A stretch of 64,000 bases of DNA from contig NZ_JAHKQH010000021.1 in assembly GCF_018861025.1 (NCBI RefSeq), positions 16,304 to 80,303 on the forward strand, given 5' to 3'. The DNA is from Psychrosphaera sp. B3R10. Lineage in GTDB: Bacteria > Pseudomonadota > Gammaproteobacteria > Enterobacterales > Alteromonadaceae. Below the pieces are notes generated by a model. The model ran no database searches, had not been told where the DNA came from, and was given only the letters and a program-made list of their open reading frames with translations. Position numbers and translations under genes: made by a program. Below are positions 18,268-26,907 of this stretch, one piece after another (the first letter of the stretch is position 1; the number at the start of each line of letters is the position of its first letter).

Positions 18268-18954
18268 ATGACTGCAAAAAAAATATTAATGGTACTTACT
18301 TCGCATGCGGATTTAGGCAATACAGGCGAAAAAACAGGTTTTTGGGTTGAAGAATTTGCTGCACCATATTACGCATTTATTGATGCGGGTATTGAAGTGA
18401 CATTAGCGTCGCCATTAGGCGGGCAACCACCGATTGATCCAAAAAGCGAATTAGATGACTTCCAAACCCCTGCAACAATCAAATATTATGCAGACAAGGC
18501 AACACAGGACATTGTTGCGAGCACGCACGTATTAGCTGATGTTAATGCAGAAGATTACGACGCTGTGTTCTACCCTGGCGGTCACGGTCCATTATGGGAT
18601 CTAACAGATAATAACGATTCCATTAAATTGATTGAAAACTTTCTTGCTGCAAATAAACCGGTTGCGGCGGTTTGCCACGCAACGGCAGCACTTTTAAACG
18701 TTAAAGACGCTACTGGTGCATATGCGATTAAAGGAAAAGCGGTGTCAGGCTTTACAAATACTGAAGAAGACGCTGTGCAACTTACCGATATTGTTCCATT
18801 TTTGTTAGAAGATGAATTAATTAAACGTGGTGGCGACTACCAAAAGGTGGCTGACTGGAATGCGTTTTCTGTTCAAGATGGTTTATTTATCACAGGTCAA
18901 AATCCAGCAAGTTCGGTACTAGTGGCACAGAAGCTGTTAAGTACAATTGTTTAA
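18268..18954 (+). CDS. DJ-1/PfpI family protein (Hsp31-like)
   Basis: A 228-residue cytoplasmic protein. Cys136-His137 in AVCHATAAL is the nucleophile elbow, the acidic residue is supplied by the early WVEEF segment, and GGHGPLWDL is the usual loop. This pattern fits the type 1 glutamine amidotransferase-like DJ-1/PfpI group, whose members act as glyoxalases or deglycases on methylglyoxal-type aldehydes or as chaperones. First gene of a same-strand series (ADH, Ohr, CurA-like, GST) that fits aldehyde and peroxide defence. Confidence 0.88.
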   Translation: MTAKKILMVLTSHADLGNTGEKTGFWVEEFAAPYYAFIDAGIEVTLASPLGGQPPIDPKSELDDFQTPATIKYYADKATQDIVASTHVLADVNAEDYDAVFYPGGHGPLWDLTDNNDSIKLIENFLAANKPVAAVCHATAALLNVKDATGAYAIKGKAVSGFTNTEEDAVQLTDIVPFLLEDELIKRGGDYQKVADWNAFSVQDGLFITGQNPASSVLVAQKLLSTIV

Positions 18955-19014
18955 TTACCGTTTGGACATAACCACGTTATTTCTAAAATAGTTAAATAAA
19001 AGTGATCATTTTTT

Positions 19015-19057
19015 CGCTTAGCTAACTACCTATGTTGTATATAGTTAAGCGCTTTAT
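19015..19057 (+). terminator. Imperfect hairpin between DJ-1 and ADH genes
   Basis: CGCTTA-(GCTA)-ACTA pairs with TAGTTAAGCG with a four-base bulge, then CTTTATTTTT. It may be a weak terminator or attenuator inside the gene series. Confidence 0.4.
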
Positions 19058-19119
19058 TTTTCCATGCAGCTGACTCAACTTAATTGCGTTGCATTACCCT
19101 AAAAGAAAAGGAATTAGCC

Positions 19120-20277
19120 TTGTTAAATTTTAGTTTCCAAAACCCAACAAAAATTCATTTTGGCGAAGGTCAAATCGCTAAGATCACTAAAGAAATTCCA
19201 GCAGATGCTAAGGTTTTATTAGTATACGGCGGTGGTTCGATAAAAAGTAATGGTGTTTACGACCAAGTTGTCACGGCATTAGCTAATCACACATGGTTTG
19301 AGTTTTCCGGTATCGAACCAAACCCAAGCTACGACACATTAATGAAAGCACAAAATATCATCAAACAAGAAAGTATTGATTATTTACTGGCTGTTGGTGG
19401 TGGATCTGTTGTCGACGGTGCTAAGTTTATTTCAGCTGCCGCTTTATTTGAAGGCGACGATCCCTGGGACATTCTTGTTAAACAATCACCTGTAAATAAC
19501 GTTTTACCCATTGGCGCAGTGTTAACCTTACCGGCAACGGGTTCTGAAAGTAATGGTAATTCAGTAGTGACACGTGATGGGAATAAAATACCATTCTCAA
19601 GCCCGTTATTACGCCCGCAGTTTGCTGTACTAGACCCTAAGGTGACATTGTCGTTGTCTGACCGTCAGATCAGTAACGGTGTAGTAGACGCATTTGTGCA
19701 TGTAATGGAGCAATATTTAACATACAGCGTAAATGGCAAGGTTCAAGATCGTTTCGCAGAAGGTTTATTATTGACTCTAATCGAAGAAGGGCCAAAAGCA
19801 TTACAAGCAGATACGAAAGAAGACTTAGAAATTCGCGCTAATATTATGTGGTCCGCGACGATGGCGCTAAATGGCCTCATTGCGGCTGGTGTGCCACAAG
19901 ACTGGTCTACTCATATGATAGGTCACGAGTTAACTGGTGGTTTTGGTATTGACCACGCAAGAACCTTATCAATTATTCTTCCTGCCGTTATGAAAGTTAA
20001 GCGAAATGAAAAACGTGAAAAACTCATTCAATATGCTGAGCGAGTATGGTCGTTGTCGGGTAATGACGATGCTGCAAAAATTGATAAAGCTATCGAGTTA
20101 ACCGAAGACTTCTTTAAACGTATGGGTGTACCAACTCGCCTATCGGATGTCGACATTAACGAAACACACGTTGATGGCATTATAGATAAGTTAAAACAAC
20201 ATGGCATGGTTCAACTTGGCGAACACGGTGATATTACATTGGATGTCAGTCGTGAAATTGTCGAGTTAGCGCTTTAG
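19120..20277 (+). CDS. yqhD: Iron-containing alcohol dehydrogenase, YqhD type
   Basis: From the TTG at 19120 (AAGGA seven bases before) it gives 385 residues beginning MLNFSFQNPTKIHFGEG, matching the start and length of E. coli YqhD. The GGGS motif (VYGGGSIKSNG) and GGGSVVDGAK bind NADP(H); metal ligands are seen in NGVVDAFVHVMEQ and THMIGHELTGGFGIDHART. The enzyme reduces toxic aldehydes with NADPH. Its neighbours (DJ-1, Ohr, CurA-like, GST) fit that job. An upstream in-frame start at 19084 lacks a ribosome site. Confidence 0.88.
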   Translation: MLNFSFQNPTKIHFGEGQIAKITKEIPADAKVLLVYGGGSIKSNGVYDQVVTALANHTWFEFSGIEPNPSYDTLMKAQNIIKQESIDYLLAVGGGSVVDGAKFISAAALFEGDDPWDILVKQSPVNNVLPIGAVLTLPATGSESNGNSVVTRDGNKIPFSSPLLRPQFAVLDPKVTLSLSDRQISNGVVDAFVHVMEQYLTYSVNGKVQDRFAEGLLLTLIEEGPKALQADTKEDLEIRANIMWSATMALNGLIAAGVPQDWSTHMIGHELTGGFGIDHARTLSIILPAVMKVKRNEKREKLIQYAERVWSLSGNDDAAKIDKAIELTEDFFKRMGVPTRLSDVDINETHVDGIIDKLKQHGMVQLGEHGDITLDVSREIVELAL

Positions 20278-20340
20278 CTTAAAACATACGAATTATTCCA
20301 TGATTACGGCCGAGCCAATCTTAGAATTGGACTCAAATAA

Positions 20341-20391
20341 TTAGGTTACTGATTGTCTGTCATAAAGCAAAACCGTCACTTAGTAACCTAA
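20341..20391. promoter_or_regulatory. 10-bp perfect inverted repeat upstream of ohr
   Basis: TTAGGTTACT (20341-20350) and AGTAACCTAA (20382-20391), 31 bases apart, ending 25 bases before the ohr start codon. It could be a hairpin in the leader or paired protein sites; no T run follows, so it is not a typical terminator. Confidence 0.4.
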
Positions 20392-20416
20392 CGACTCATT
20401 AGATAGAGAGATTAAT

Positions 20417-20845
20417 ATGAACGAATTAAATTCAGTACTTTATACCGCGGAAGTTACCACAACAGGTGGCCGTGACGGCGCTTCTAAATCAACTGACGGC
20501 CACTTAGATATTTCTTTGTCGACGCCAAAAGGCCTCGGCGGACTTGGCGGCGAAGGCACGAACCCTGAGCAATTGTTTGCTGCGGGTTATTCTGCATGTT
20601 TCATCGGCGCACTTAAAGTTGTTATGGGCCAGGCAAAAATTAAGTTTCCTGAAGATGGCTATGTAAATGCAAAAGTATCTATTGGTCCAATTACTCAAGG
20701 TTTTGGTATTGAAGCAGAACTCAACATTTCTTTAGGTAATATTGATAAAGAAACAGCGACGGCATTGGTCGAAAAAGCGCATGTTGTTTGCCCTTATTCG
20801 AATGCAACACGTGGCAATATTAAAGTTACGTTAAACGTTTTATAA
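20417..20845 (+). CDS. ohr: Organic hydroperoxide resistance protein (Ohr/OsmC)
   Basis: A 142-residue protein of normal Ohr length. The two catalytic cysteines are Cys61 ([10 protein letters not shown]) and Cys125 ([13 protein letters not shown]), with the usual [13 protein letters not shown] entry. Ohr is a cytoplasmic thiol peroxidase reducing organic hydroperoxides with lipoylated proteins. AGAGAG at 20404-20409 is the ribosome site. No OhrR-type MarR gene is seen in the window, so control may come from the nearby LysR protein. Confidence 0.92.
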   Translation: MNELNSVLYTAEVTTTGGRDGASKSTDGHLDISLSTPKGLGGLGGEGTNPEQLFAAGYSACFIGALKVVMGQAKIKFPEDGYVNAKVSIGPITQGFGIEAELNISLGNIDKETATALVEKAHVVCPYSNATRGNIKVTLNVL

Positions 20846-20871
20846 ATAACTGGCTAAGAGGGATTTTTTTG

Positions 20872-21924
20872 ATGACGTTAGATAACCAATCAGCAACGGC
20901 CAATCGTCAGATTGTATTGGCATCACGCCCGTTTGGCGCACCAACAACTGACAATTTTAAAACGGTATTAACTGACCGACCTACGCCTAAAAGTGGAGAG
21001 GTTTTGTTACGTACCGTTTATTTGTCACTTGACCCGTATATGCGTGGCCGAATGAATGATGCCAAATCCTACGCCGACCCTGTTGCAATAAATGGTGTGA
21101 TGGTCGGCGGCAGTGTGTGTCGTGTTGAAGAGTCTCATCATGCTGACTTTAATCAAGGTGATTGGGTTGTTGCATATGGTGGCTGGCAAGATTACAGCAT
21201 CTCCGATGGTGACAACTTGCTTAAGCTTGATGATACGATCACTAACCCTTCATATGCGTTAGGCGTATTGGGTATGCCTGGTTTAACTGCCTATATGGGA
21301 TTGTTAGATATAGGTCAACCAAAGGCCGGTGAAACCGTAGTCGTAGCAGCAGCGTCTGGTGCCGTTGGCAGTTTAGTAGGGCAGATAGCTAAGATCAAAG
21401 GTTGTCGAGTCGTTGGTATTGCTGGTGGCGCAAAGAAGTGCCAATACGTAGTCGATACGCTTGGATTTGATGCCTGTTTAGATCATTACTCAGATGAATT
21501 ACCACAACAACTCGCAAATGCATGCGGTGACGGTATCGATGTGTATTTCGAAAATGTTGGCGGTAAAGTCTTTGACGCGGTATTGCCTTTACTTAACTCA
21601 AGTGCACGTATTCCGCTGTGTGGTCTTATTTCACAATACAATGCCACCGAATTACCAAGTGGACCTGACCGTACCTCGGCATTGATGGGCGCATTACTTG
21701 TTAAGCGCATTAAGATGCAAGGGTTTATCGTATTTGATGACTATGGTCATAGATACAATGAATTTAGCGAGGCGATGGCCAGCTGGTTATCTGCGGGTAA
21801 AATTCAATACAAAGAACATTTGGTGGAAGGATTCGAGAATACGGTATCGTCATTTATCGGTTTGCTTGAAGGTAAAAACTTTGGCAAGTTGGTGGTTCGT
21901 ATTGGCCCTGACAACCTAAGTTAA
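20872..21924 (+). CDS. NADPH-dependent reductase, CurA-like (MDR family)
   Basis: A 350-residue zinc-free medium-chain reductase. The opening PKSGEVLLRTVYLSLDPYM and the nucleotide-binding AASGAVGSLVGQIAKIKG segment match the CurA/prostaglandin reductase group, which saturates the double bond of enones such as curcumin or alkenals. I use ATG 20872 (GAGGGA eight bases before) rather than a TTG one codon earlier. It follows ohr by 26 bp and is probably co-transcribed; a hairpin at 21941 follows. Confidence 0.88.
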   Translation: MTLDNQSATANRQIVLASRPFGAPTTDNFKTVLTDRPTPKSGEVLLRTVYLSLDPYMRGRMNDAKSYADPVAINGVMVGGSVCRVEESHHADFNQGDWVVAYGGWQDYSISDGDNLLKLDDTITNPSYALGVLGMPGLTAYMGLLDIGQPKAGETVVVAAASGAVGSLVGQIAKIKGCRVVGIAGGAKKCQYVVDTLGFDACLDHYSDELPQQLANACGDGIDVYFENVGGKVFDAVLPLLNSSARIPLCGLISQYNATELPSGPDRTSALMGALLVKRIKMQGFIVFDDYGHRYNEFSEAMASWLSAGKIQYKEHLVEGFENTVSSFIGLLEGKNFGKLVVRIGPDNLS

Positions 21925-21940
21925 CTTAAATTTTAAATGG

Positions 21941-21970
21941 ATGCCTTTACTTTAACAGTAAGGGCATTTT
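21941..21970 (+). terminator. Terminator after the CurA-like gene
   Basis: ATGCCTTTACT (21941-21951) pairs with AGTAAGGGCAT (21957-21967) with one G-T wobble, followed by TTTTG. Confidence 0.75.
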
Positions 21971-22026
21971 GTTTGTATGAATCAAAATATAGACCAGTTA
22001 ACGGCTATATAAGCTAAGGGAAAGTT

Positions 22027-22635
22027 ATGATAACGGTACATCATTTAAATGCGTCACGTTCAAAACGTGTTCTGTGGTTACTCGAAGAGTTGCAGTTACC
22101 TTACGACGTGGTAAAGCATCAGCGGGACCCGGTAACACAATTGGCTCCTGATAGTTTAAAACAAGTTCATCCTCTTGCAAAAGCGCCGGTCATTGTCGAT
22201 GGTGAGCTAACACTTTGTGAATCAGGTGCGGTTATGGAATACCTATTAGACCAAGACCCACAAAACCGATTACGTCCGGTTGCCCGTTCGCAGGAATATT
22301 ATCATTATTTAGAATGGTTACACTTTGCTGAAGGCTCATTAAGCCTCCCCGTGATTACGTCTTTATTTATGACGATGGAAGGGCGCGACGGCACTAAACC
22401 AATGGATGGTTATATCGCTAAAGAAATTGCCCTCGATTTTTCTTATATTGAATCGACGTTAACCCAACGTCCTTATTTTGCCGGCGATAACTTTACCGCG
22501 GCTGACATCATGATGACCATTATGTTAGAAATTGCCGGTAAACGAGGCATGTTAAAGGGACGCACTAATACATTGGCCTATTTAACAACGATGCAAAGCA
22601 GGGCCGCCTATCAAGCGGCGTTTAGCCAAGGCTAA
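22027..22635 (+). CDS. Glutathione S-transferase
   Basis: A 202-residue cytosolic GST: thioredoxin-like N-terminal domain (about 1-78, with SRSKRVLWLLEEL and the glutathione-binding segment ending CESGAVMEYL) and an all-helical C-terminal domain (NFTAADIMMTIML is the conserved N-capping box). It would conjugate electrophiles to glutathione. It sits last in the defence gene series but after a terminator, so it may have its own promoter. Confidence 0.88.
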   Translation: MITVHHLNASRSKRVLWLLEELQLPYDVVKHQRDPVTQLAPDSLKQVHPLAKAPVIVDGELTLCESGAVMEYLLDQDPQNRLRPVARSQEYYHYLEWLHFAEGSLSLPVITSLFMTMEGRDGTKPMDGYIAKEIALDFSYIESTLTQRPYFAGDNFTAADIMMTIMLEIAGKRGMLKGRTNTLAYLTTMQSRAAYQAAFSQG

Positions 22636-22659
22636 AATTAAAGGCTAACTTGCATTGAA

Positions 22660-22682
22660 GTGCCTAATCAATCATTAGGCAC
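22660..22682 (+). terminator. Hairpin after the GST gene
   Basis: A perfect 9-bp stem, GTGCCTAAT / ATTAGGCAC, with a CAATC loop. There is no good T run, so termination is uncertain. Confidence 0.5.
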
Positions 22683-23389
22683 GTTATCTCGGTTTACTGC
22701 TGTAATTTCGGTAAAAAGTGTCTGTGTTGGGCAGTATTATCACCCTTGTTATTCTCACACCTAATATTATGCACCGGTTCAAAAATAGCCAATTTTGAAT
22801 TGTGAATACCGTATAATTCACATCCTCATTTTTTATCTTTTGTACCTTCTTATAGAAGTAACAATTTTAGTTTTTTTCATTTTAATTTAATGGTTAACAA
22901 CAAGCTAGATTACATTTTCAGGTATTACACTTACGATGTATATTGAATATTTAGATTGTTGTTTTGTTAGTCGGTTTGTTTTCTTCCTTGATTGTGCGAT
23001 TAACGTCAATTGGGCTGAAAAAAAAGCCGTAAATATCATTTAAAAAACTAAAAGGGGCTTTGTATTAAAATAAAAACCAACTAATTTGTGAGATACCTTG
23101 CTGGCATTAGAAGTGGTTGTTACAAACCTATTGTTAGATGATGCAGACGAGAATGCAAAGATATTTCCTTCCGACATTAATCTACTTTATTGATTTATAT
23201 ACTCTTAGCAACAAAGTAGAACCACAACGAACGGTTTCCTTAGTCATATTTTATTATCCTATTACGTAAATTAGTTGTAATGAAATAGACCAATAATCAA
23301 AATTGTTTTTAATATTAGTCGTTTATATTTAACTAAAAATAGTTATTGAAATGAGGTTAATTTTAGTTTAGCTTTATCGATGGAATAAA

Positions 23390-23403
23390 TAAACCGGTTC
23401 ATT
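23390..23403. promoter_or_regulatory. LacI-type operator upstream of GH26, distal copy
   Basis: TAAACCGGTTCATT around the AACCGGTT core, about 150 bases before the GH26 start. It is an imperfect match to the ATGAACCGGTTCAT consensus shared by all mannan-locus promoters. Confidence 0.65.
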
Positions 23404-23444
23404 CTTTTGGTTTTAGGATTGAATCGGATTTTTTTTGCATAACT

Positions 23445-23462
23445 AAATGAACCGGTTCATTT
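23445..23462. promoter_or_regulatory. LacI-type operator upstream of GH26, proximal copy
   Basis: A perfect 18-bp palindrome AAATGAACCGGTTCATTT, about 90 bases before the GH26 start codon. It is the best copy in the window. Confidence 0.8.
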
Positions 23463-23551
23463 GTGTGGTGTGAAAAAATTGTATCTACGGGGAGATTACC
23501 AACCTCATTATTGTTAGGTTGGTAAATATAAAAATAAAAAGAGGAATAACA

Positions 23552-26500
23552 ATGAGTGTGTTATTAAAAAATAAATCTGTGGGGGCATTGATAGTAGCAG
23601 TGTCGCTGTCAGGACTTCTTAGCGGTTGTGGGATCGAAGAAGCAAAATTAAATACTGATACTGTTGAATATACACCAGAAGAGAGACCACTTGGTGTAAT
23701 CGCTGGTGAAGGCGCTGAATACGAACCTGGAAGTAAAGTGTTGCTTTCTGGTCGTCTTGTTGGAACAGTAACGGACCAAACAGTTTTATGGACGCAAACC
23801 GCAGGTACACCTATCACAGGTATTACCGATTGGTCGTCAACTGAGCTCTCTTTTATTGCACCAAATATCCTTGGTATAGAATCATTTACGTTTGAAATTT
23901 CTGCTCGTGAAAGTGACGGCACTGCAGCTGTTGATGCTGACGGAAATCCTTTAGTTGATATTATAGAAATTGTGGTCTTTGACCCTGCAACAAAAGTTTT
24001 TTACGAAGTTGAAGATGACAGTATCGCGACGTTAGCTGGTGTTGAACTTGTATCTGCAGGTGAAGATGGATATTTAAATGGCGCGTCGGGATCTCATACC
24101 CTCGATATCATTCCCGGGGCATCAGTTACCTATAACATTACTATGGAACAAGATACGTTTGTTACCTTGTATGCCGCATTTGGTATTCCAGCATCGGGTT
24201 ATGGCAGTAAAAATGCGGTAATTACGGTAAACGGGGTAGGTAATGAATTTACCGTAGATGCGACTGGTAATTTTTCTGAATACCGCATTGGGGTTGTTAA
24301 GTTAAATGCTGGTAATAATGTTATTGAGGTCAGCGATGGTTGGAATTATTACCGTTTTGACTACTTGATGACAGTCCCAGCAGCACAGCCTGCCGGTCCA
24401 TTAGCCGTACCTGCTGATTTGGTTAACCCCAATGCAACAGCAGCAACGGTTAGTTTAATGGAGTATTTAACCTCTAACTACGGAACGGCTACGTTATCTG
24501 GTCAAACAGAATACCCTACGCTTGTGGATGGGCATTTCCCGTTAACTGAATTTGATAAAATTGTAACTGCGACAAATGATGATGCGCCTGCAATTGTTGC
24601 GTTCGATTATCTTGATTTTTCTGCTACACGAGCATCACATACATCACCTCAAGGTCTTACTGAAGACATGATAGCCGCACACAATGATAAAAATGTCATA
24701 TTGTCGGCGTTATTCCACTGGAATGCGCCAACTGATATTGATGAAGAAAATTGGTGGCAGGGTTTTTATACTCAATCTGAAGGTTATCCAAATGGTACAA
24801 CATTTGATTTAGCTGCGGCGCTTGCTGATAAAACGGGTGCGAATTACGCTGCGCTAATTGCTGATATCGACACGGTTTCGTTAGAGCTTAAAAAGTTTAC
24901 GACGGATATGGATATTCCAATTTTATGGCGTCCATTACACGAAGCAGAAGGTGGTTGGTTTTGGTGGGGGGCTGCTGGTCCAGATGCATTAAAAGAATTA
25001 TGGATCATCATGTATGACCGTATGACTAATCATCACGGCCTTAACAATTTGATATGGGTTTATACCCACGCCAGGGATCTCGATACTGAGTGGTATCCAG
25101 GTGACATGTATGTCGACATTGTAGGTTATGACGGTTATGCCGAACCAACTAATAATGCCAGCGACAGTTTTCAAAGCCAATATTCCAAACTTAAAGATCG
25201 TCACAATGGCAAAAAACTTGTTGCACTAACAGAGACTGGCACAATTCCAGACATTGCAGTCATGCACGAGCAAAACGCCTGGTGGTCATTCTTTATTACG
25301 TGGAATTCTAATATTTGGGAAGAAGGCGATGACATCGGTCCTGATGGCGCGGAGGCGACAATTATTGACGCAAACTATGCCTATGAAGGTGTTATTAACT
25401 TAGCGGATATCCCAGGTGGAAGAAGCAAAACAGAAGCAGGATTGTTCGAGGGTTTTGAAGTAAGCACGGCTAATTTTGAAGCACAAATCAATTGGTCCCC
25501 AACAACAGGTATTGCAACTAGTGATAAGTGGGCAGCAAGTGGTACTCGCGCATTAACCTTAGTTAAAGACTTAAGTGCAGAGGCTGAATTACCAACGGGT
25601 GTGATGTTCCAAATGTATCCAGCTGGTGGTTTAGATGTTACTGATGTCACTGCGATTAAAGTGAGCGGAAACGCCATAAATTCAGGTGCTGGTACAACGA
25701 TTAAGTTCTTTATTAAGCATGGAGATGACTGGGTTTGGGTTGACAGTGGTGCGGTTTCAGTTGTTGACGGTGGTGTTGAAATAGAAATCGACGTGACTGA
25801 ATTTGACTGGTTAGCGGGCTTCGGCTTCCAAATTGAAGGGTTTGAAGCGACATCAACTGCTGCTGAATTCTACTTAGATAATGTACGCCTAGACGACACA
25901 GTTATTTACGATTTTGAACCTGATACATCAGGCTTTGAAAGCCAAATAAACTGGAGTGGTGTACCTGGTCTAACTGTAACGTCTGATTGGTCTGCAAGTG
26001 GCAACAAAGCATTAACGATGATCAAAGATCTTAGTGTGCTTACAGAGCCTACCGGCGCAATGTTCCAAGCATACCCAGAAGGTGGTATCGACGTTAGTGA
26101 TGTGACGACAGTAAAAGTTAGTGGTCATGCTATTGGTGCCGGTGTGGGCGTGACGGTAAAACTGTTTGTTAAACATGGTGATGACTGGGAATGGGCAGAT
26201 AGTGGCGCAGTAACAATTATTGACGGTGGTGTAGAGCTTACTGTTGATGTTACTGAATTTGATTGGTTAGCCGGACTTGGATTCCAATATGAAGGCATAG
26301 ACGCTTCAGCTACAGACGCACGCTTTTATCTTGATAACGTCCGTTTAGACGACAAAGTTATATACGACTTTGAAGGGACAAATAATTGGGAGTTCCAAGT
26401 TAACTGGACACCAACAGCAGGTTTGCTGTTAGCAACTGATTGGGCAGCACAAGGAGAAAATTCTCTTGTTGGAACAGCACAGTTAGTTGATGGCGACGAT

Positions 26501-26797
26501 GACGTGATTTTACAAACTTACCCAGCAGGTGGTTTGTTATTAGGTGACGTAACCATGTTAAAGGTCACGGCGCTGGCCGCTAATGCAGGTGATGCCGTTC
26601 AAGTACAGCTATTTGCAAAAGACAAAGAGGGTGTCTGGCGCGACAGCGGTGCAGTTGACTTAGCATCAACTGGAACTGAACTGATGTTAGATATTAGTGA
26701 TATGGGCGAGATTAGTGGATTTGGTGTTCGATTTATGGGAGCGGTGAACAACGCAACTGAGTCGAAATACTATGTCGACAACATTACGTTTGAGTAA
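23552..26797 (+). CDS. GH26 beta-mannanase lipoprotein with CBM35-like and three C-terminal binding modules
   Basis: A 1081-residue surface enzyme. A lipobox (GLLSGC, Cys26) anchors it, so outer-membrane location is likely. In order: Ig-like domain (about 44-146), CBM35-like domain (about 149-275, FYEVEDDS to YRFDYLM), GH26 catalytic domain (about 290-600) with acid/base Glu464 in RPLHEAEGGWFWW and nucleophile Glu561 in LTETG, then three tandem jelly-roll-like modules (about 632-785, 786-937, 938-1081; the first two closely alike) that may be carbohydrate-binding, CBM11/27-like. It would cut mannan backbone at the cell surface. Start: ATG 23552 with GAGGA seven bases ahead; an earlier in-frame start at 23519 would spoil the signal peptide. 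Confidence 0.9.
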   Translation: MSVLLKNKSVGALIVAVSLSGLLSGCGIEEAKLNTDTVEYTPEERPLGVIAGEGAEYEPGSKVLLSGRLVGTVTDQTVLWTQTAGTPITGITDWSSTELSFIAPNILGIESFTFEISARESDGTAAVDADGNPLVDIIEIVVFDPATKVFYEVEDDSIATLAGVELVSAGEDGYLNGASGSHTLDIIPGASVTYNITMEQDTFVTLYAAFGIPASGYGSKNAVITVNGVGNEFTVDATGNFSEYRIGVVKLNAGNNVIEVSDGWNYYRFDYLMTVPAAQPAGPLAVPADLVNPNATAATVSLMEYLTSNYGTATLSGQTEYPTLVDGHFPLTEFDKIVTATNDDAPAIVAFDYLDFSATRASHTSPQGLTEDMIAAHNDKNVILSALFHWNAPTDIDEENWWQGFYTQSEGYPNGTTFDLAAALADKTGANYAALIADIDTVSLELKKFTTDMDIPILWRPLHEAEGGWFWWGAAGPDALKELWIIMYDRMTNHHGLNNLIWVYTHARDLDTEWYPGDMYVDIVGYDGYAEPTNNASDSFQSQYSKLKDRHNGKKLVALTETGTIPDIAVMHEQNAWWSFFITWNSNIWEEGDDIGPDGAEATIIDANYAYEGVINLADIPGGRSKTEAGLFEGFEVSTANFEAQINWSPTTGIATSDKWAASGTRALTLVKDLSAEAELPTGVMFQMYPAGGLDVTDVTAIKVSGNAINSGAGTTIKFFIKHGDDWVWVDSGAVSVVDGGVEIEIDVTEFDWLAGFGFQIEGFEATSTAAEFYLDNVRLDDTVIYDFEPDTSGFESQINWSGVPGLTVTSDWSASGNKALTMIKDLSVLTEPTGAMFQAYPEGGIDVSDVTTVKVSGHAIGAGVGVTVKLFVKHGDDWEWADSGAVTIIDGGVELTVDVTEFDWLAGLGFQYEGIDASATDARFYLDNVRLDDKVIYDFEGTNNWEFQVNWTPTAGLLLATDWAAQGENSLVGTAQLVDGDDDVILQTYPAGGLLLGDVTMLKVTALAANAGDAVQVQLFAKDKEGVWRDSGAVDLASTGTELMLDISDMGEISGFGVRFMGAVNNATESKYYVDNITFE

Positions 26798-26842
26798 TCC
26801 CTAACACCGTTAAAAATAATAAATATAAGTAGTGGTAATGCC

Positions 26843-26866
26843 GGGGAAATATCGTGGATATTCCCC
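26843..26866. other. Hairpin between GH26 and TonB receptor genes
   Basis: GGGGAAATATC-GTG-GATATTCCCC, a near-perfect stem with one bulged A and a tiny loop, in the 110-bp gap. It may stabilise or partly terminate the upstream message so that enzyme and receptor are made in different amounts. Confidence 0.5.
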
Positions 26867-26907
26867 CCAACCACTACACAGTTAACCTGATGTCAATAGG
26901 AATGAAT

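Larger units (their letters stand above)
22636..23551. other. 916-bp regulatory gap before the mannan locus
   Basis: No credible gene. It holds the GST hairpin at 22660, a partial LacI-type site (ATGCACCGGTTCAA, 22769-22782) and two LacI-type sites close to the GH26 start (23392-23399 core, 23445-23462). The rest is AT-rich with nothing I can name. Confidence 0.6.

Noticed and set aside
22683..23389. Small gene or RNA gene in the large gap
   Set aside because: No open frame with a ribosome site and no clear promoter-terminator pair is visible.
23485..23922. Minus-strand open frame over the GH26 start
   Set aside because: Antisense to the lipoprotein signal and Ig-like domain; no family resemblance.
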